Shown here piece after piece: positions 46,501-57,100 of a stretch of DNA of 64,000 nt. Below the pieces are notes generated by a model that saw only the letters and a program-made list of their open reading frames with translations, was not told where the DNA came from and made no database searches. Location: the NCBI GenBank assembly GCA_030062745.1, contig CP099840.1:12848437-12912436 (forward strand), written 5' to 3'. This stretch comes from Capitulum mitella. Its lineage: Eukaryota; Arthropoda; Thecostraca; Pollicipedomorpha; Pollicipedidae. The position numbers and the translations under genes were made by a program. Each line of letters starts with the position of its first letter. Position 1 is the first letter of the stretch.

Positions 46501-49500
46501 CACATAATGCATGATGGTCCATTTTTAACAACTGCCTGCAACATTGTTTTTTGGTTTTGTGCTATACAGTAAAAGAGCTGACAGTCTGAGCTGAAGCAAT
46601 ATTTACACATAAAACCTAACACAGCCATGCACACAACATGGATGAGGTTAGAATGAAGCAGTGGTGAAATACAAAACAAAAGAACATAATGGAATGTAAA
46701 ACATGACACAATTGAAGCCAAGCAACATTGTCCCTAGGCCCTATCATAAGTGCTCATGACACCACAATGAAATATATTCAACAACCATGCTGACAACAGG
46801 GATAAAATCCAGCAGTGAACTCAGCTCTTTTAACACAGGGTGAGGAGGGTGACAAACAAGGCTGCAAAAGGTGTCATTTCTGGTGTTGAAGAACACTAGA
46901 AAATATGTTCTTCAAAAACATTTCATACTCCAAGTCTGATCTTAAGCATTCATCAAAAAGCTATATTACAATCACACTGACAAATGTTTGATTCCACAGA
47001 CAAACATCTGTCTTCATTCAGTAAGAAGCTGGTATGTCATAACTGACTTACACAAAGAATGCCAACTTAAACCAGTATCACTCTTTATTAAATTTTGCCC
47101 TCCAAAACAGAAATTACACTCTGACACCAAGAACAAATACCAAATTTCCAACCCTGGTGACTAACTGGGTTTTTCTTTAAAGAACCATTATAATGATCCA
47201 ATTGAGGATCATGCCAATCAGCTGTTTATATACTGCTGGATAGTGGTAATGGTGAAATTTGCATGTGACATCAATTTGCTTTGTAGCTTGTCCAAAAAAC
47301 TGCCTCCTGAAGTAATAACCCGTATTTGTAGGAAATGAAGAGTTCTGAACAGACTAACCCCATAGGATTTTCTAAAAATCAGCCAGAGAGGCTGAAAACA
47401 ACATCAGTAACTGGAGTGTTAAGGACACTGATCAGGCTTGCTGACTGTCATCACCTCCCTGCCTCTCCTACACTGGTGATTGGGTATAAACTACATAATA
47501 ATGGTTTTAATAGGAGCAGAATACACCAAGCCTTAATCTGAGGCAATTCCAGTCTACACTGGTTTCCGAGGTCACTGTATTACAGTACTTCAACTTAAGC
47601 TGCACAACCACTGACCAGTTGACAGGCGGCAACACCTACCCATCTTGAATTGGTGGTTGGCTACGTGGCTTCATTTTTATGGGTATAATGTACAAGAATC
47701 ATACAATGCACCAGTTTGAGACCTCCACCATCTACAAAGGACTGACTATCTGCCATACATGAATATGGACATACACACACACACACATGAATATATGCAC
47801 AGTGAATATGTGGTTTCTTGCCATATTCTGGCCACAAAACATGACAAACACATTCCCAACAAATGTGATCCAATTCCTGTCTCATAAATCAGAAATCTTC
47901 GGGAAGATCAACACAATAACACAATGCCCCAAAGTTACTTGCCGCAGAAGAAAAAAAATTACCAAAATCTGACCTGTTTTGCAACCTCAGGGGACAAATG
48001 GCACTGTAAGTTTAGATACCTGTTGTGTCTAAAACCAATTTCATAACTATGTGAACCTAAGCTTAGGTGGTAGTAACTGGACAGGCATGAACTCATCCTA
48101 ATCACCCCTCATCCACAAAAGTGGTGTCTCCAGTGGCAACTGGCAAAAACATGAAATGGGCTATTCAATAGTCCATTGGACTCTCACTATGGGTGGGTAA
48201 AGGGAATAGGGCAATGGTTCATTATTTCAAACAATCCAGGAAGGGTAATCAGACTAAGGTTTACCAATTGTTCATATGGGAAAGGGTTCATAGTGAAAGG
48301 TTCATAAACAACATAAGTTCCATGTCAGAAAAGGTTTGAATCAGACAGGATCTGTATTGAGAAAGGTTGGTTCTAATTTTGGGCTGAAGGCACAACCCTG
48401 CACCAAAAGTGCAATTAAAAGGCACAATCAGACTTGACTTGGTCCAACAATGAAGTCATGTAAGGCCAGGTTAGGTCAGGTCATGCTAGGTTATGATTTT
48501 AGGACTGTTCTGATTCTGATACCAATCATTTCTGATACTATGCTAACTATGAACCTTTGGTGAAGAGCCCTTTTCCTTGGGAACCTTCTCTCTGATGAAC
48601 CATTTTTGCATCAACCCTTTGCAGTAGAAACTTAGCCCAGCACACCATCCCTTTAAAGATGCAACATAACACAGCACTTTGCAGTGCCTGGCCTCTTTGT
48701 CAGACAGAACCAACATCATCTAGTATACTATACCATGCTGGTGAGGCATTGTGCTTATTGCACAATGTCATGCTCCATGAATGCCCCCTGTCAATGAAAG
48801 ATGGAAGAATACCTGCCAAGTTGGTGAGGAAAGCAGGTCTGTAAGTCCTGCAGTTTTACAGCTATTGTCTGTGATGCCACTGTTGCAGGTGACATACTAT
48901 TAGGGTGAACTGATGCCTGCTAGACTGTTACCAGTTTAGGTTTTCCAGTAATCTTTGTGAAGTGTAACACCACTGCCAGAACCCCAAATTCTGAGAAACA
49001 CTCTACAGCACAAACAAAAATGCCAATGACACAACGGAAGTCCAAATACAAGTACCCGAAGTCCATTTAAACAATTTTCCACTTCAGATTAGTGGTACCA
49101 CTGTTGGGTAACTGGGTGAAAGACTGCATGACAAAAGATTGCATGTAAAAGACCATAAAGCAAAAAATCATTAAGATGAATGTCAAATGACCAATGTAGC
49201 AATGAAGGTGCAACCCTGAGCTAGAGGCACCATACAGGATACTAAAGACCACAGGCCAATCAGAGAGTGACATCAGGCTATAAGATTGAATACTGCACTT
49301 TGCACAACCTAATCTCTGCTGGGCAGAGCCAAGTCCAACTGCACCCTCTTATTGGCCTCCTGCCTCTAGTAGCCTACACTACACCTCCTGCACTGGGCTG
49401 CACCTTTGGTGCAGCATTTGTCCTTTGATATTTATCTCATACAATCTTTTGACATATAGAGCTGTAACATGCTCAGCATAGCATACCTTTGCAGATACTG

Positions 49501-50543
49501 CCTACAACCATGCTTTGCACAACCTAAACCCTTTGTTGGACAGAGCCAAGTTTGACTGCATCCTATATCACCCTGCAACCTCAAGTATCTTATACCACCC
49601 CTTCTGAACAACTTTTGCACTTTTCCATCCTTTATTCCAATGTTTATCTCATGTGGCCTTTTGCATTACAAACTTTTCCTTACAATCTTGTCATGTAATC
49701 TTTTGCCCTTCTACCCAACAATGGCATTCCTACAATGTGGAGAGAAATAATTCCAGCAGACCCACAAAACTTGCACTTGAACTTGAAGGGCCATCATCAG
49801 CAACTGTATTTACACAGTACATTTATTTGCCTGGAACCTTTTCAGAAACATTAGATTCTAGCTATGGTGGCACACCTAGTAAAGATCACCACTTTTCCTC
49901 CATTCTACCACAACATCACATCCATTTTGGAAAAAGGAAAATTCATCAGCCTAAATGCAACCCAGAATTCTGCTGACAATGACAGATATCACCCACAAGA
50001 CCACTTAAGGCTTGTAAATGCCATTTTGCAGGCTATTTCCCATTACACTTTGACCTTAATGATGGCAATGCTTCCTAGAGATGCTCAAGGTGCACTTCAT
50101 GGCCCAGATGCCTGCTCTTCCTACCGGTAAACATGAGATATCCTGGATTCTGTTGACAATTACAGATATCTCCCACGAGACCGCTTAAGGCTTGTAAATG
50201 GCATTTTGCACGTTATTTTCCATTATACTTTGGCCTTAGTGATGGCAATGTTTCCTGGAGACGCTCTGGTGCACTTCATTATGTGGTACGTGACCATGTC
50301 AGCTTCTGAACGTGGCCCAGATGCCTACTCTTGCTACCGGTAAACATGAGATATTGGGGGCGCCATAAAAGCCACACTCTCAAACACCCTTCTCCTATGA
50401 TAAGACGGCACACCAAAACCTTCAATATGCTGCAGAAATTAAGAAAAAACATGCATCATTCTGCATATTGCCAATAACAGTGACAGTGGGCGGCATTAGC
50501 GTCATTTACACGGCATTACACTCACCCGCTTCTTCTCCGACAT
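43426..50543 (-). CDS. RPL13A: 60S ribosomal protein L13a (uL13 family)
   Basis: Six exons, complement of 50526..50543, 46355..46485, 45300..45409, 44693..44838, 43941..44063 and 43426..43512, join in phase. They give 204 residues, against 203 in human L13a. Signature blocks in order are [114 protein letters not shown] and a basic C-terminus ending ELSALGCVV. It is a structural component of the large ribosomal subunit and functions in cytoplasmic translation. The short MSEKKR start matches the variable N-terminus of the family, and a TOP-like tract lies 11 bases upstream. An in-frame ATG 17 codons further up lies upstream of the predicted transcription start. Introns host two H/ACA-like elements. 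The gene faces away from POLR3B. Confidence 0.95.
43941..44063 (-). CDS. RPL13A: RPL13A exon 5
   Basis: It encodes [18 protein letters not shown] to AKKIAQQK. The acceptor is TTTTGTCGGCAG and the donor is AAG|GTGGGT, phase 0. Reading through the donor would add an unrelated tail, so the splice is preferred. Confidence 0.93.
44693..44838 (-). CDS. RPL13A: RPL13A exon 4
   Basis: It encodes [17 protein letters not shown] to RLRPGRP. The acceptor is CGTGTCCAG and the donor is CCT|GTACGT, phase 0. The MLPHK(T)RRG block is diagnostic of the family. Confidence 0.94.
44917..45059 (-). ncRNA. Candidate H/ACA box snoRNA, copy A (RPL13A intron 3)
   Basis: Read on the minus strand, this 143-base segment folds as two hairpins. 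Hairpin 1 has outer arms GCACAT/ATGTGC and inner arms GTGGCGTG/CATGCCAC. A single-stranded hinge ACATAA fits the H box (ANANNA). Hairpin 2 has outer arms ACTTCC/GGGAGT and inner arms CACCCT/AGGGTG. ACA follows, exactly three bases from the 3' end (ACATTG). The 3' end is about 78 bases before the 3' splice site, normal for intron-hosted snoRNAs. H/ACA RNAs guide pseudouridylation of rRNA or snRNA with dyskerin, NHP2, NOP10 and GAR1. The target is unknown. A diverged copy in the neighbouring intron supports function. Confidence 0.7.
45300..45409 (-). CDS. RPL13A: RPL13A exon 3
   Basis: It encodes [20 protein letters not shown] to MMLRRVIR plus one base. The acceptor is TTTGTTTCAG and the donor is AGGG|GTAAGT. 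Confidence 0.94.
45681..45823 (-). ncRNA. Candidate H/ACA box snoRNA, copy B (RPL13A intron 2)
   Basis: This paralogue of the element in the next intron has the same length, 143 bases. On the minus strand, hairpin 1 keeps outer arms GCACAT/ATGTGC and inner arms GTGGCATG/CATGCCAC. The inner arms differ from copy A by a change that turns a G-U pair into A-U. The hinge ACATAA is kept, hairpin 2 keeps CACCCT/AGGGTG, and ACA is three bases from the 3' end (ACATTT). The outer stem of hairpin 2 (GCTTCCA/TGGATGT) has one mismatch. It lies about 270 bases before its 3' splice site. The pocket on the 3' side of hairpin 1 differs between copies, so target specificity may differ. Confidence 0.68.
46040..46094. 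repeat. 22-base perfect inverted repeat in RPL13A intron 2
   Basis: Arms at 46040-46061 and 46073-46094 are exact reverse complements around an 11-base loop. They lie within a wider patch rich in CTGGCCAGATTGG-like and CCTGATTG motifs (45960-46110). Confidence 0.85.
46355..46485 (-). CDS. RPL13A: RPL13A exon 2
   Basis: It encodes [15 protein letters not shown] to [11 protein letters not shown] plus two bases of an Arg codon. The acceptor is CTGTTTCAG and the donor is TTCAG|GTATGT. CpG content is low compared with exons 4 and 5. Confidence 0.94.
49300..49625. repeat. Two dispersed repeat copies (CAGAGCCAAGTCCAAC family)
   Basis: Copies at about 49300-49440 and 49510-49620 share ordered blocks with each other and with the copy at 5814-5980. 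A reverse-oriented, more diverged relative may lie at 48385-48445. Confidence 0.5.
49964..50353. repeat. Diverged tandem duplication near the RPL13A/POLR3B promoter
   Basis: The block GACAGATATCACCCAC to CTACCGGTAAACATGAGAT (about 49975-50139) recurs at about 50161-50350 with substitutions and an insertion of roughly 30 bases. Both copies end TACCGGTAAACATGAGATAT. Confidence 0.75.
50526..50543 (-). CDS. RPL13A: RPL13A exon 1
   Basis: It encodes MSEKKR only. The donor is CGG|GTGAGT, phase 0. Such a minimal first coding exon is common in ribosomal protein genes. The first intron is about 4.0 kb. Confidence 0.8.
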
Positions 50544-50562
50544 GTTGTACTGCAAAAGGAAG
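50544..50562 (-). promoter_or_regulatory. RPL13A: RPL13A 5' TOP-like transcription start
   Basis: On the minus strand CTTCCTTTTGCAGTACAAC directly precedes the ATG. A C followed by eight pyrimidines is the 5' terminal oligopyrimidine pattern of ribosomal protein mRNAs, which couples their translation to mTOR signalling. It predicts a start at 50562 and a leader of only 19 bases. The alternative is that the same tract is a splice acceptor (TTTTGCAG) for an upstream leader exon. Confidence 0.5.
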
Positions 50563-51062
50563 TTTACGCATTCGAGATCGAACAGCACTGCCATTCTGAA
50601 AATATATAATTGTCCTGTAGGAATTTGAAACTCTTTAGAATCCACTAATGGCACAAAATTTGTGTCCTGGATAAGGAACATATTTTATTTCTTCTAAATT
50701 TTACGATATTCTCAACAATCTTTACACATCGGTTATACGTTGTTACAATTAAGACGCACATAATACAATTAGATGCTGTCGTCCCGCGGATGACTTTCGC
50801 ATGTGCGGCGTTGAGTTCAGCACAGAGTTGTGGTGTGTATTTTGAAACCGGTGCATTTATGGACACGGCAGCATCAAGCCCCGTGGCATGAGACGGTGAA
50901 TTCATTTGCATTTCTTGATGACCTCTGCGTGGAGGACGCAAATTTTATGCGTAGTGAACCTAATATCCTGTGAACGCTTTTGGCTTGGCGGTACATGCCC
51001 ACGAGCATTATCCCTGCTTGTACCGTATACATTTTGAGCATATCGTCAGAGTAGCAGAAGTC
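50563..51062. promoter_or_regulatory. Probable bidirectional promoter region, RPL13A (-) / POLR3B (+)
   Basis: The two start codons are about 520 bases apart and the genes diverge. Both encode translation-machinery housekeeping proteins. The interval is richer in CG dinucleotides than the introns on either side. No TATA box stands out for either gene. Confidence 0.5.
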
Positions 51063-51134
51063 ATGGGAGAAAGCACGTGGAGTGGGACTCATGCACACAC
51101 CAGCAAGTTGGCAGAGCCAGTCAAGGCTGTGGAG
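51063..51134 (+). CDS. POLR3B: POLR3B exon 1
   Basis: It encodes [15 protein letters not shown] and LAEPVKAVE, the latter aligning with the LA-P---VE stretch before the first conserved tryptophan in animal RPC2. The donor is GAG|GTGAGA, phase 0. The same frame stays open upstream to 50970, so a slightly longer start is possible. Confidence 0.7.
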
Positions 51135-54100
51135 GTGAGAACTGTATGTGTGGTGTGCAAGATATGCACTGTTTTTATTTTGCAAAACATCTGAGATTTA
51201 ACTACTTATCTAGTTATGCCTAAAAGAAAATGATGGAAACCACATTGTTATGACATCACACAGTGCTAGAGATAATAATTCAGGCATTTTGTATCATTGC
51301 AATACCCTTTTGCAGTGGTACTTTATCTCAGGAATAGTGCAAGTGACAATAAATATGGGAGTTAAGTGTTGTCAGTTTCCCTGTGTATATTTGTAACTGG
51401 AGCATGCAGTTATGAACATTCTTGCTCAAATATCACAACCAAAGCAAGTGAAGAAGCAGTTGTTACCAGGAACAGATTCCAGTCCATGAAACATGAACCA
51501 GTTGTGTGCCACATGTTGTGCAATCAGACCTGACATAATGGGAAAATGGTCATTCGTGTGGTGAATGGGTCTCTGAAGTGCTATCCATGACCAATATAAC
51601 CCCAGTTTACCTTGTCTCACAAGAAACATTACTTGTTCTTCATTTTCTACAGTTCTAGGGTATGTACTTAGAATGTAGTCAAATGTATCTTAACCTAGCC
51701 TGACCTAATAGTAATTTAATCTTAACCTTGACCAGACAGGAGGGATATTCACTGGTACCAAGGACAAAGGGAGGTTGGTTAGCATCCCCATTGCCATTTG
51801 GCCCCTGAGCCACTTTGGGGCCAAAAGCAGCCAATAGTTGTATGTTCAAGAAATTGAATGGTATCTGGTTTGACATTGTCAGGTCAGTCATTGACCTAGG
51901 CCAGATCAGACTTTATGCTTAAGGACTATAAATTGATTTTGCAGAGTTGAAAACAACATATTTTGGGCTGAATGAATCTAAAATGGTCTCCTTTATTTGT
52001 ATTCATTGCTAAAGAAAAGTATAGGAATGTTTTAAGGTCAGATAGGTTACCTAAGGTCATTTGTCATATTGAACATTGAAAAAGTCATTGATCTGTCCAA
52101 AGTGACCTGTTCACATGCAGACAATGATTCTGAACCAGTTTCATGCCTTCATTTGCCATTTATACAAACTATTGCCTTTAACTCGTCCTCGACTGGGGGG
52201 GCAGTTGACTGCCCCCCCTGAGGTTTTTCTAGGATTGCGAGAGAACAAACAAACACAGAACCACGAAACTCTGTGTACCTATTGCTTCATCAATTTTACA
52301 TCTTGTGTCAAAATTTTTACCCCAGGGCAGGTCAGGCGCCTGACCTAGGTCAGGTCAAACAGACCTGTGTCCAAAAAAGTTTAGCTTCCTGTAACTTTTT
52401 CACAAAACAAGATATATCAATAATACTTCCAGGGATTAGTGAACATGATAGATGCAACAAATCTGCTATCAAAGGGCAAAGTATCAATGACTTCCAGCCA
52501 TTGACCTGAGGTCAGGTCATGAATAACTGTCGTGAGCCAAAATGTACCACAGTAAAAATCATCGATGAATTATTCAAAATGGGTAGAAAATGGTAGAACT
52601 AGCTTGCATAAATGTAAGTAACACCAGGAACCTCAAAAAGTTTGAAAAGTGGCATATTTTGGACATAAACAAGCGCTCACAAATAAAGCTCTGCAAATTT
52701 TGTAGATTGGTAACTAATGAATTTTTCCTAAATTTAAGCATGAAAAACCATCACAAGAACCCCTAAAATCAATAAAATATGCATAGATCTTCTTTTTTGC
52801 GAAAATAAAGGAGCGCTAAAATTAGTTCCCGTCAATTTGTTACTGCATACGGCAGCAGCGCACACCTACAGCTGCCGCGAGGAAATGCCGTGCCTTGAAC
52901 TGAACGTTTCGGCGTATATCTTGAACAAATCTGGGAACTAGACGTGTATCGGCATCTGCGGACCTTTATTTTTGCGCTGGTGCCTTTACCGAAGTGTTTT
53001 TAGTCAAAGCCCTTGAGGTTCAGGCCATTTCTCTGTCTCATGTAGTTGGCTATGAGAAAACATGTGTATAGGGCGTAAATTGCTTGCATATTATGTAAAA
53101 CTAAAAATGAGATCAGTTCCGAGCTCTACTCGTCACCAGCGTTCCAATGGTGTCCTTATTTTTATCGTGCGACCAACCGTTCGTGAGTTAGAGGGGGGGG
53201 GCGGCCAACTGCCCCTCCCCCAGTCGCCCATGTTCGAAACGGACCGACGGTCGTGCGCAAGTGAAATGATAAAAACAACCTTGGCACAAAAATCAGCCTG
53301 CAGTCCTTCAGTATGGATGCCATAGCCTGGTGACTGGAGATGACTTAGGGTCACGTTTTTCAAAACATGTCCAGTGAATGCACCATCAGCTATGGCAGGT
53401 TTCACAGTGCTGTCATGGCCATATTGCCATGATCCCAGAAACACAACATGGAGGGTGACATCCACCCCTCTCATTTGGTGAGGGTTAAGCTTAATCTGAT
53501 ATACCCTACCTAGTGATGAGTCTCAAATTCTACTTCTCTCAACACTACCCATACCATGAATGCAACCATATTGTGGAACATGCACTGCATCTGAATTGCA
53601 TCCATTGCAAAAACTTTTAGCCTTTTGTGCTCAGATGTTAAACCCATTTTCCTAGAGCAACATATTGCAACCACAGGTATGACTGAAATGCTGATGCAGA
53701 GGCTGGAAGGAAGGAACATCTAATAATTGGATCTGATTCACAATCATAAGTGTAAAGAGATCAGATAAATGCCTTCAGCACTTGATGGCACTGGAAAATG
53801 CATGTGATTTTGTGCAGTGCCACTAACCTGGAACCAGATGATGTTTCATTTTGTCAGACCAGGTACAGATATTCTGGGACTTGGACCCAATGCCCATCAC
53901 AGTTTGGATTGTGTTGGGCCCTTATCCACTGGGCCATGTCAGCTGCCTGACTGGGTAGTTTGCTGTGTATTTTGGATTTATTTATTGCTACTCTCTGTAG
54001 AGATTCTGGACAGCATTGGGAAATACAGGAAATGTATGGGAAACAGTTTGCCTTTATCTCCATAAAAGTATTTTTAGATCATAGGCTGTGCATGATACTT

Positions 54101-57100
54101 GTCCTACTATTGTAGACTGTGCATGATATCACGGACATATGAACAAATTGTGTCTTCTTGACCAGCTTTATATAGAAATAAGCATGAGAACTTATTGATG
54201 ATAGAGGGTATGTCATTAAGGTACAGTAATGGACACATCCTGAGTAAGAACACTGATATTTTGTGGAGTAGTGCACATCTCTGAACTATCTGGTTTGTGC
54301 ATGATTTTCATCAATCTTATGCTATTTCCTTCTTACCAGGACAAATGGAAGCTGCTGCCAGCATTTCTTCAGACAAAGGGACTGGTGAAGCAGCACATCG
54401 ATTCGTTCAACTATTTCATCAACACTGACATCAAGAACATCGTGAAGGCCAATGACAAGGTCGTCAGTGATGCAGATCCAAGCTTTTATGTCAAGTGAGC
54501 TGGACTTTTTGAGACTAAGTGGCTCAGACACGGATTTTGGCATCTGGAGCAGTCTCGATTGTGGGAGCATTTATCTGGTTTTGAACCAGAATGGTACGAG
54601 TATGACACGTGTATGTGGAATGCATCCCACTGGACCAGTTTTTTCTGCATTGTATTTCTGCCGCCAGATACCTGAACGTGCACGTCGGTATCCCGGACGT
54701 GGAGGAGGGCTTCAACATGAACCGTCCGACCTCGCCGCACGAATGCCGGCTTCGCGACATCACCTACTCGGCCACGGTCACCGTGGACATCGAGTACACG
54801 CGGGGTAACCAGCGGGTCGTCAGGTGGGTCCGCTCACCAGTCGCCGATCAGGATGGCAAACGTGTGCGCAGCAGATGCGTTTTCTGTTGAGAAAAGTGGT
54901 TCAGCCGATCAAAACAGTGTAATTTCTTTTGGATATTTAGTAATGATTAAAATGACGAAGATTTGTGAAATTTTGCCCACGTATTATCGTTTTGTTTTTT
55001 CTTTGTTTTGTCATTGAGCAAAGTTATAAATGAGACAGCAGTACCAGGTAAAGTGTTACGTGTAGCATTACTTAAATTTATTTTCAGATCATCTTGTGCG
55101 TGTCATTTCTGTTTTAATTGGCACCGATTTTCGGCAATTTTGGACGGCCTATATGATGATGTGGACTTTGTCTGCTCGCAGTCTGCGACCATCAGTGACT
55201 GTCGGCTCATAGAATGCGTGATGTGACCGTGATTGCCTGAGTCGGTCGGCCCGCAGTGTGTGACCGTCAGAGACCGACCGGTGACCGTGTGCGTCCAGGA
55301 ACGGGCTGCCGATCGGCCGGATGCCGATCATGCTGCGCAGCTCCAACTGCGTGCTGACGGGCAAGTCCCACGCCGAGCTGGCCAAGCTGGACGAGTGCCC
55401 GCACGACCCGGGCGGCTACTTCGTCGTCCGCGGCACGGAGAAGGTGGTCACTGCTCTCCGGCGGCCGGCCGGCCGGGACATCATGGGAATTCTCGGGCGC
55501 TTGGAAGGCCCGATATAAACTTTCAGAACTCAGCGTACCACGAAATGGTGGTTTGGAGTTATACAAGAAAAATGGTTCGCTTGTATTGAACAGTTTCGTG
55601 GCGGGATGTAGCCGGTTACCTGGTTGTGGCATGTGGTGTAGAAAGCTATCAGGTTTTGATTTTTGTAAAATACAGGCAGCTGTTTTTGCCATAGTGTTTG
55701 CAGGCGGTGGCACCATTTGAGCGTCATTGCATGGGATTATCTTGATTTGGTTTAAACTATTGCAGTAACAGCTGTTCTTGGCATGTTCACTTGCACCTGG
55801 AATTTGAAGGCTTCACTTCTTTGTTGAGCATCAGTTTTATTAGTCACTGCTTGGACGGCTTTAACACTTATTAACACTCCTCGTCATCTGCCGACGCCTG
55901 TTCCCGCAGGTGGTGCTGATTCAGGAGCAGCTTAGTAAGAACCGTATGATCGTGGAGCAGGACAGTAAGGGTATGGTGCAGTGTCAGGTGACAAGCAGCA
56001 CCCACGAGAAAAAGTCCCGCACCAATCTCATCTTCAAGCGCGGCAAATACTACCTGAAACACAACACATTCAAAGATGTAAGTTGCATAATGAATAATTT
56101 TCTCGCATCACTTACGTTTCCGGACGGCGGCAGGACCGATGTGTTTTCGTTTTTTGTTTTGTTTTGTTTTGTTTTTTACCTTTTTGTTGGTTACTGATAG
56201 ATTCTGGTTTCACGCGTAATTCGACTTCTGCTCTGGTGGAGCGATCTTGCAGAAACATGCAGGTATTTGAACCAGGTTGAGGATCACTAATCTCACTAGC
56301 ACTTAATGCACGTTTCGTTGGTTCTTTCCGCGACTTTATGTAAGCCTTTCACGTAACCAATTTTTTTCCTACTTTGGATTTAAATGAAACAAGGAAAGGA
56401 ACAATCCGGCTCATCATTGCATATGTTTACGGCCTTTGCCGGGTGTATGATTGAAATCATGTCATTATGCTTTAAATTTCCAATCTCAGTGTGCTGTTAT
56501 GGCATTTTTCTGACGTTTTCGCATTCTCTGCTTGCTCGCTTACCAGTCATATGACTATCTCATTTTGCATCGACTTTGTTGGAGTACCTTATGCCTCGGA
56601 AAACGGATAACGCGAGTCGGCAGTGCCATTTGCCAGTTCGCCGGAAATGTGCTATTCAGAAGGGACAGACGTGCGCCAGGGCCGTAGGGACGCTGCTCAT
56701 GTGTGGTATAAGTACGTTCCCGTCACCACCAGCTTCACCTTGACTAGCGTGAACCGAAAATATTCCTTGTTTCCATAATCGTGTTTCCAGTTATATTTAA
56801 ATGCATCCCGTACTGTATGAAAGTTAAGATGCTCTTTGCCTCTGGCCATGTGCTTCATTGTTAACACAGTTGTGTGAGGCGTGTTAACGTTTTTTATTAG
56901 CTTTTTGTTAACCATGACGAGGTGCATCTTTTGCGAAATCGTGATGTATTGTTTGCACCGAATGCGTGTACAGTGGCAACATTTTGATAAACCATTCCAA
57001 CTCTGCACAGGTGATACCGGTGTCGATCGTCTTCAAGGCAATGGGCATAGAGTCGGACCAGGAGATCGTGCAGATGGTGGGCACGGAGAGCAACATCATG

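Larger units (their letters stand above)
46486..50525 (-). other. RPL13A intron 1: CpG-poor, with dispersed repeats and a tandem duplication
   Basis: This 4.0 kb intron is nearly free of CG dinucleotides until about 50.1 kb. It carries copies of the dispersed CAGAGCCAAGTCCAAC repeat (about 49300-49440 and 49510-49620), a short (CA)n at 47772-47788, and a duplicated 180-200 base block at 49964-50353. No further snoRNA was recognised, but I could not scan systematically. Confidence 0.55.

Noticed and set aside
50526..50594. RPL13A start at the upstream in-frame ATG (MAVLFDLECVNFLLQYN extension)
   Set aside because: The extension is not part of the family N-terminus, and the TOP-like tract places transcription start downstream of that ATG. 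Kept only as a remote alternative.
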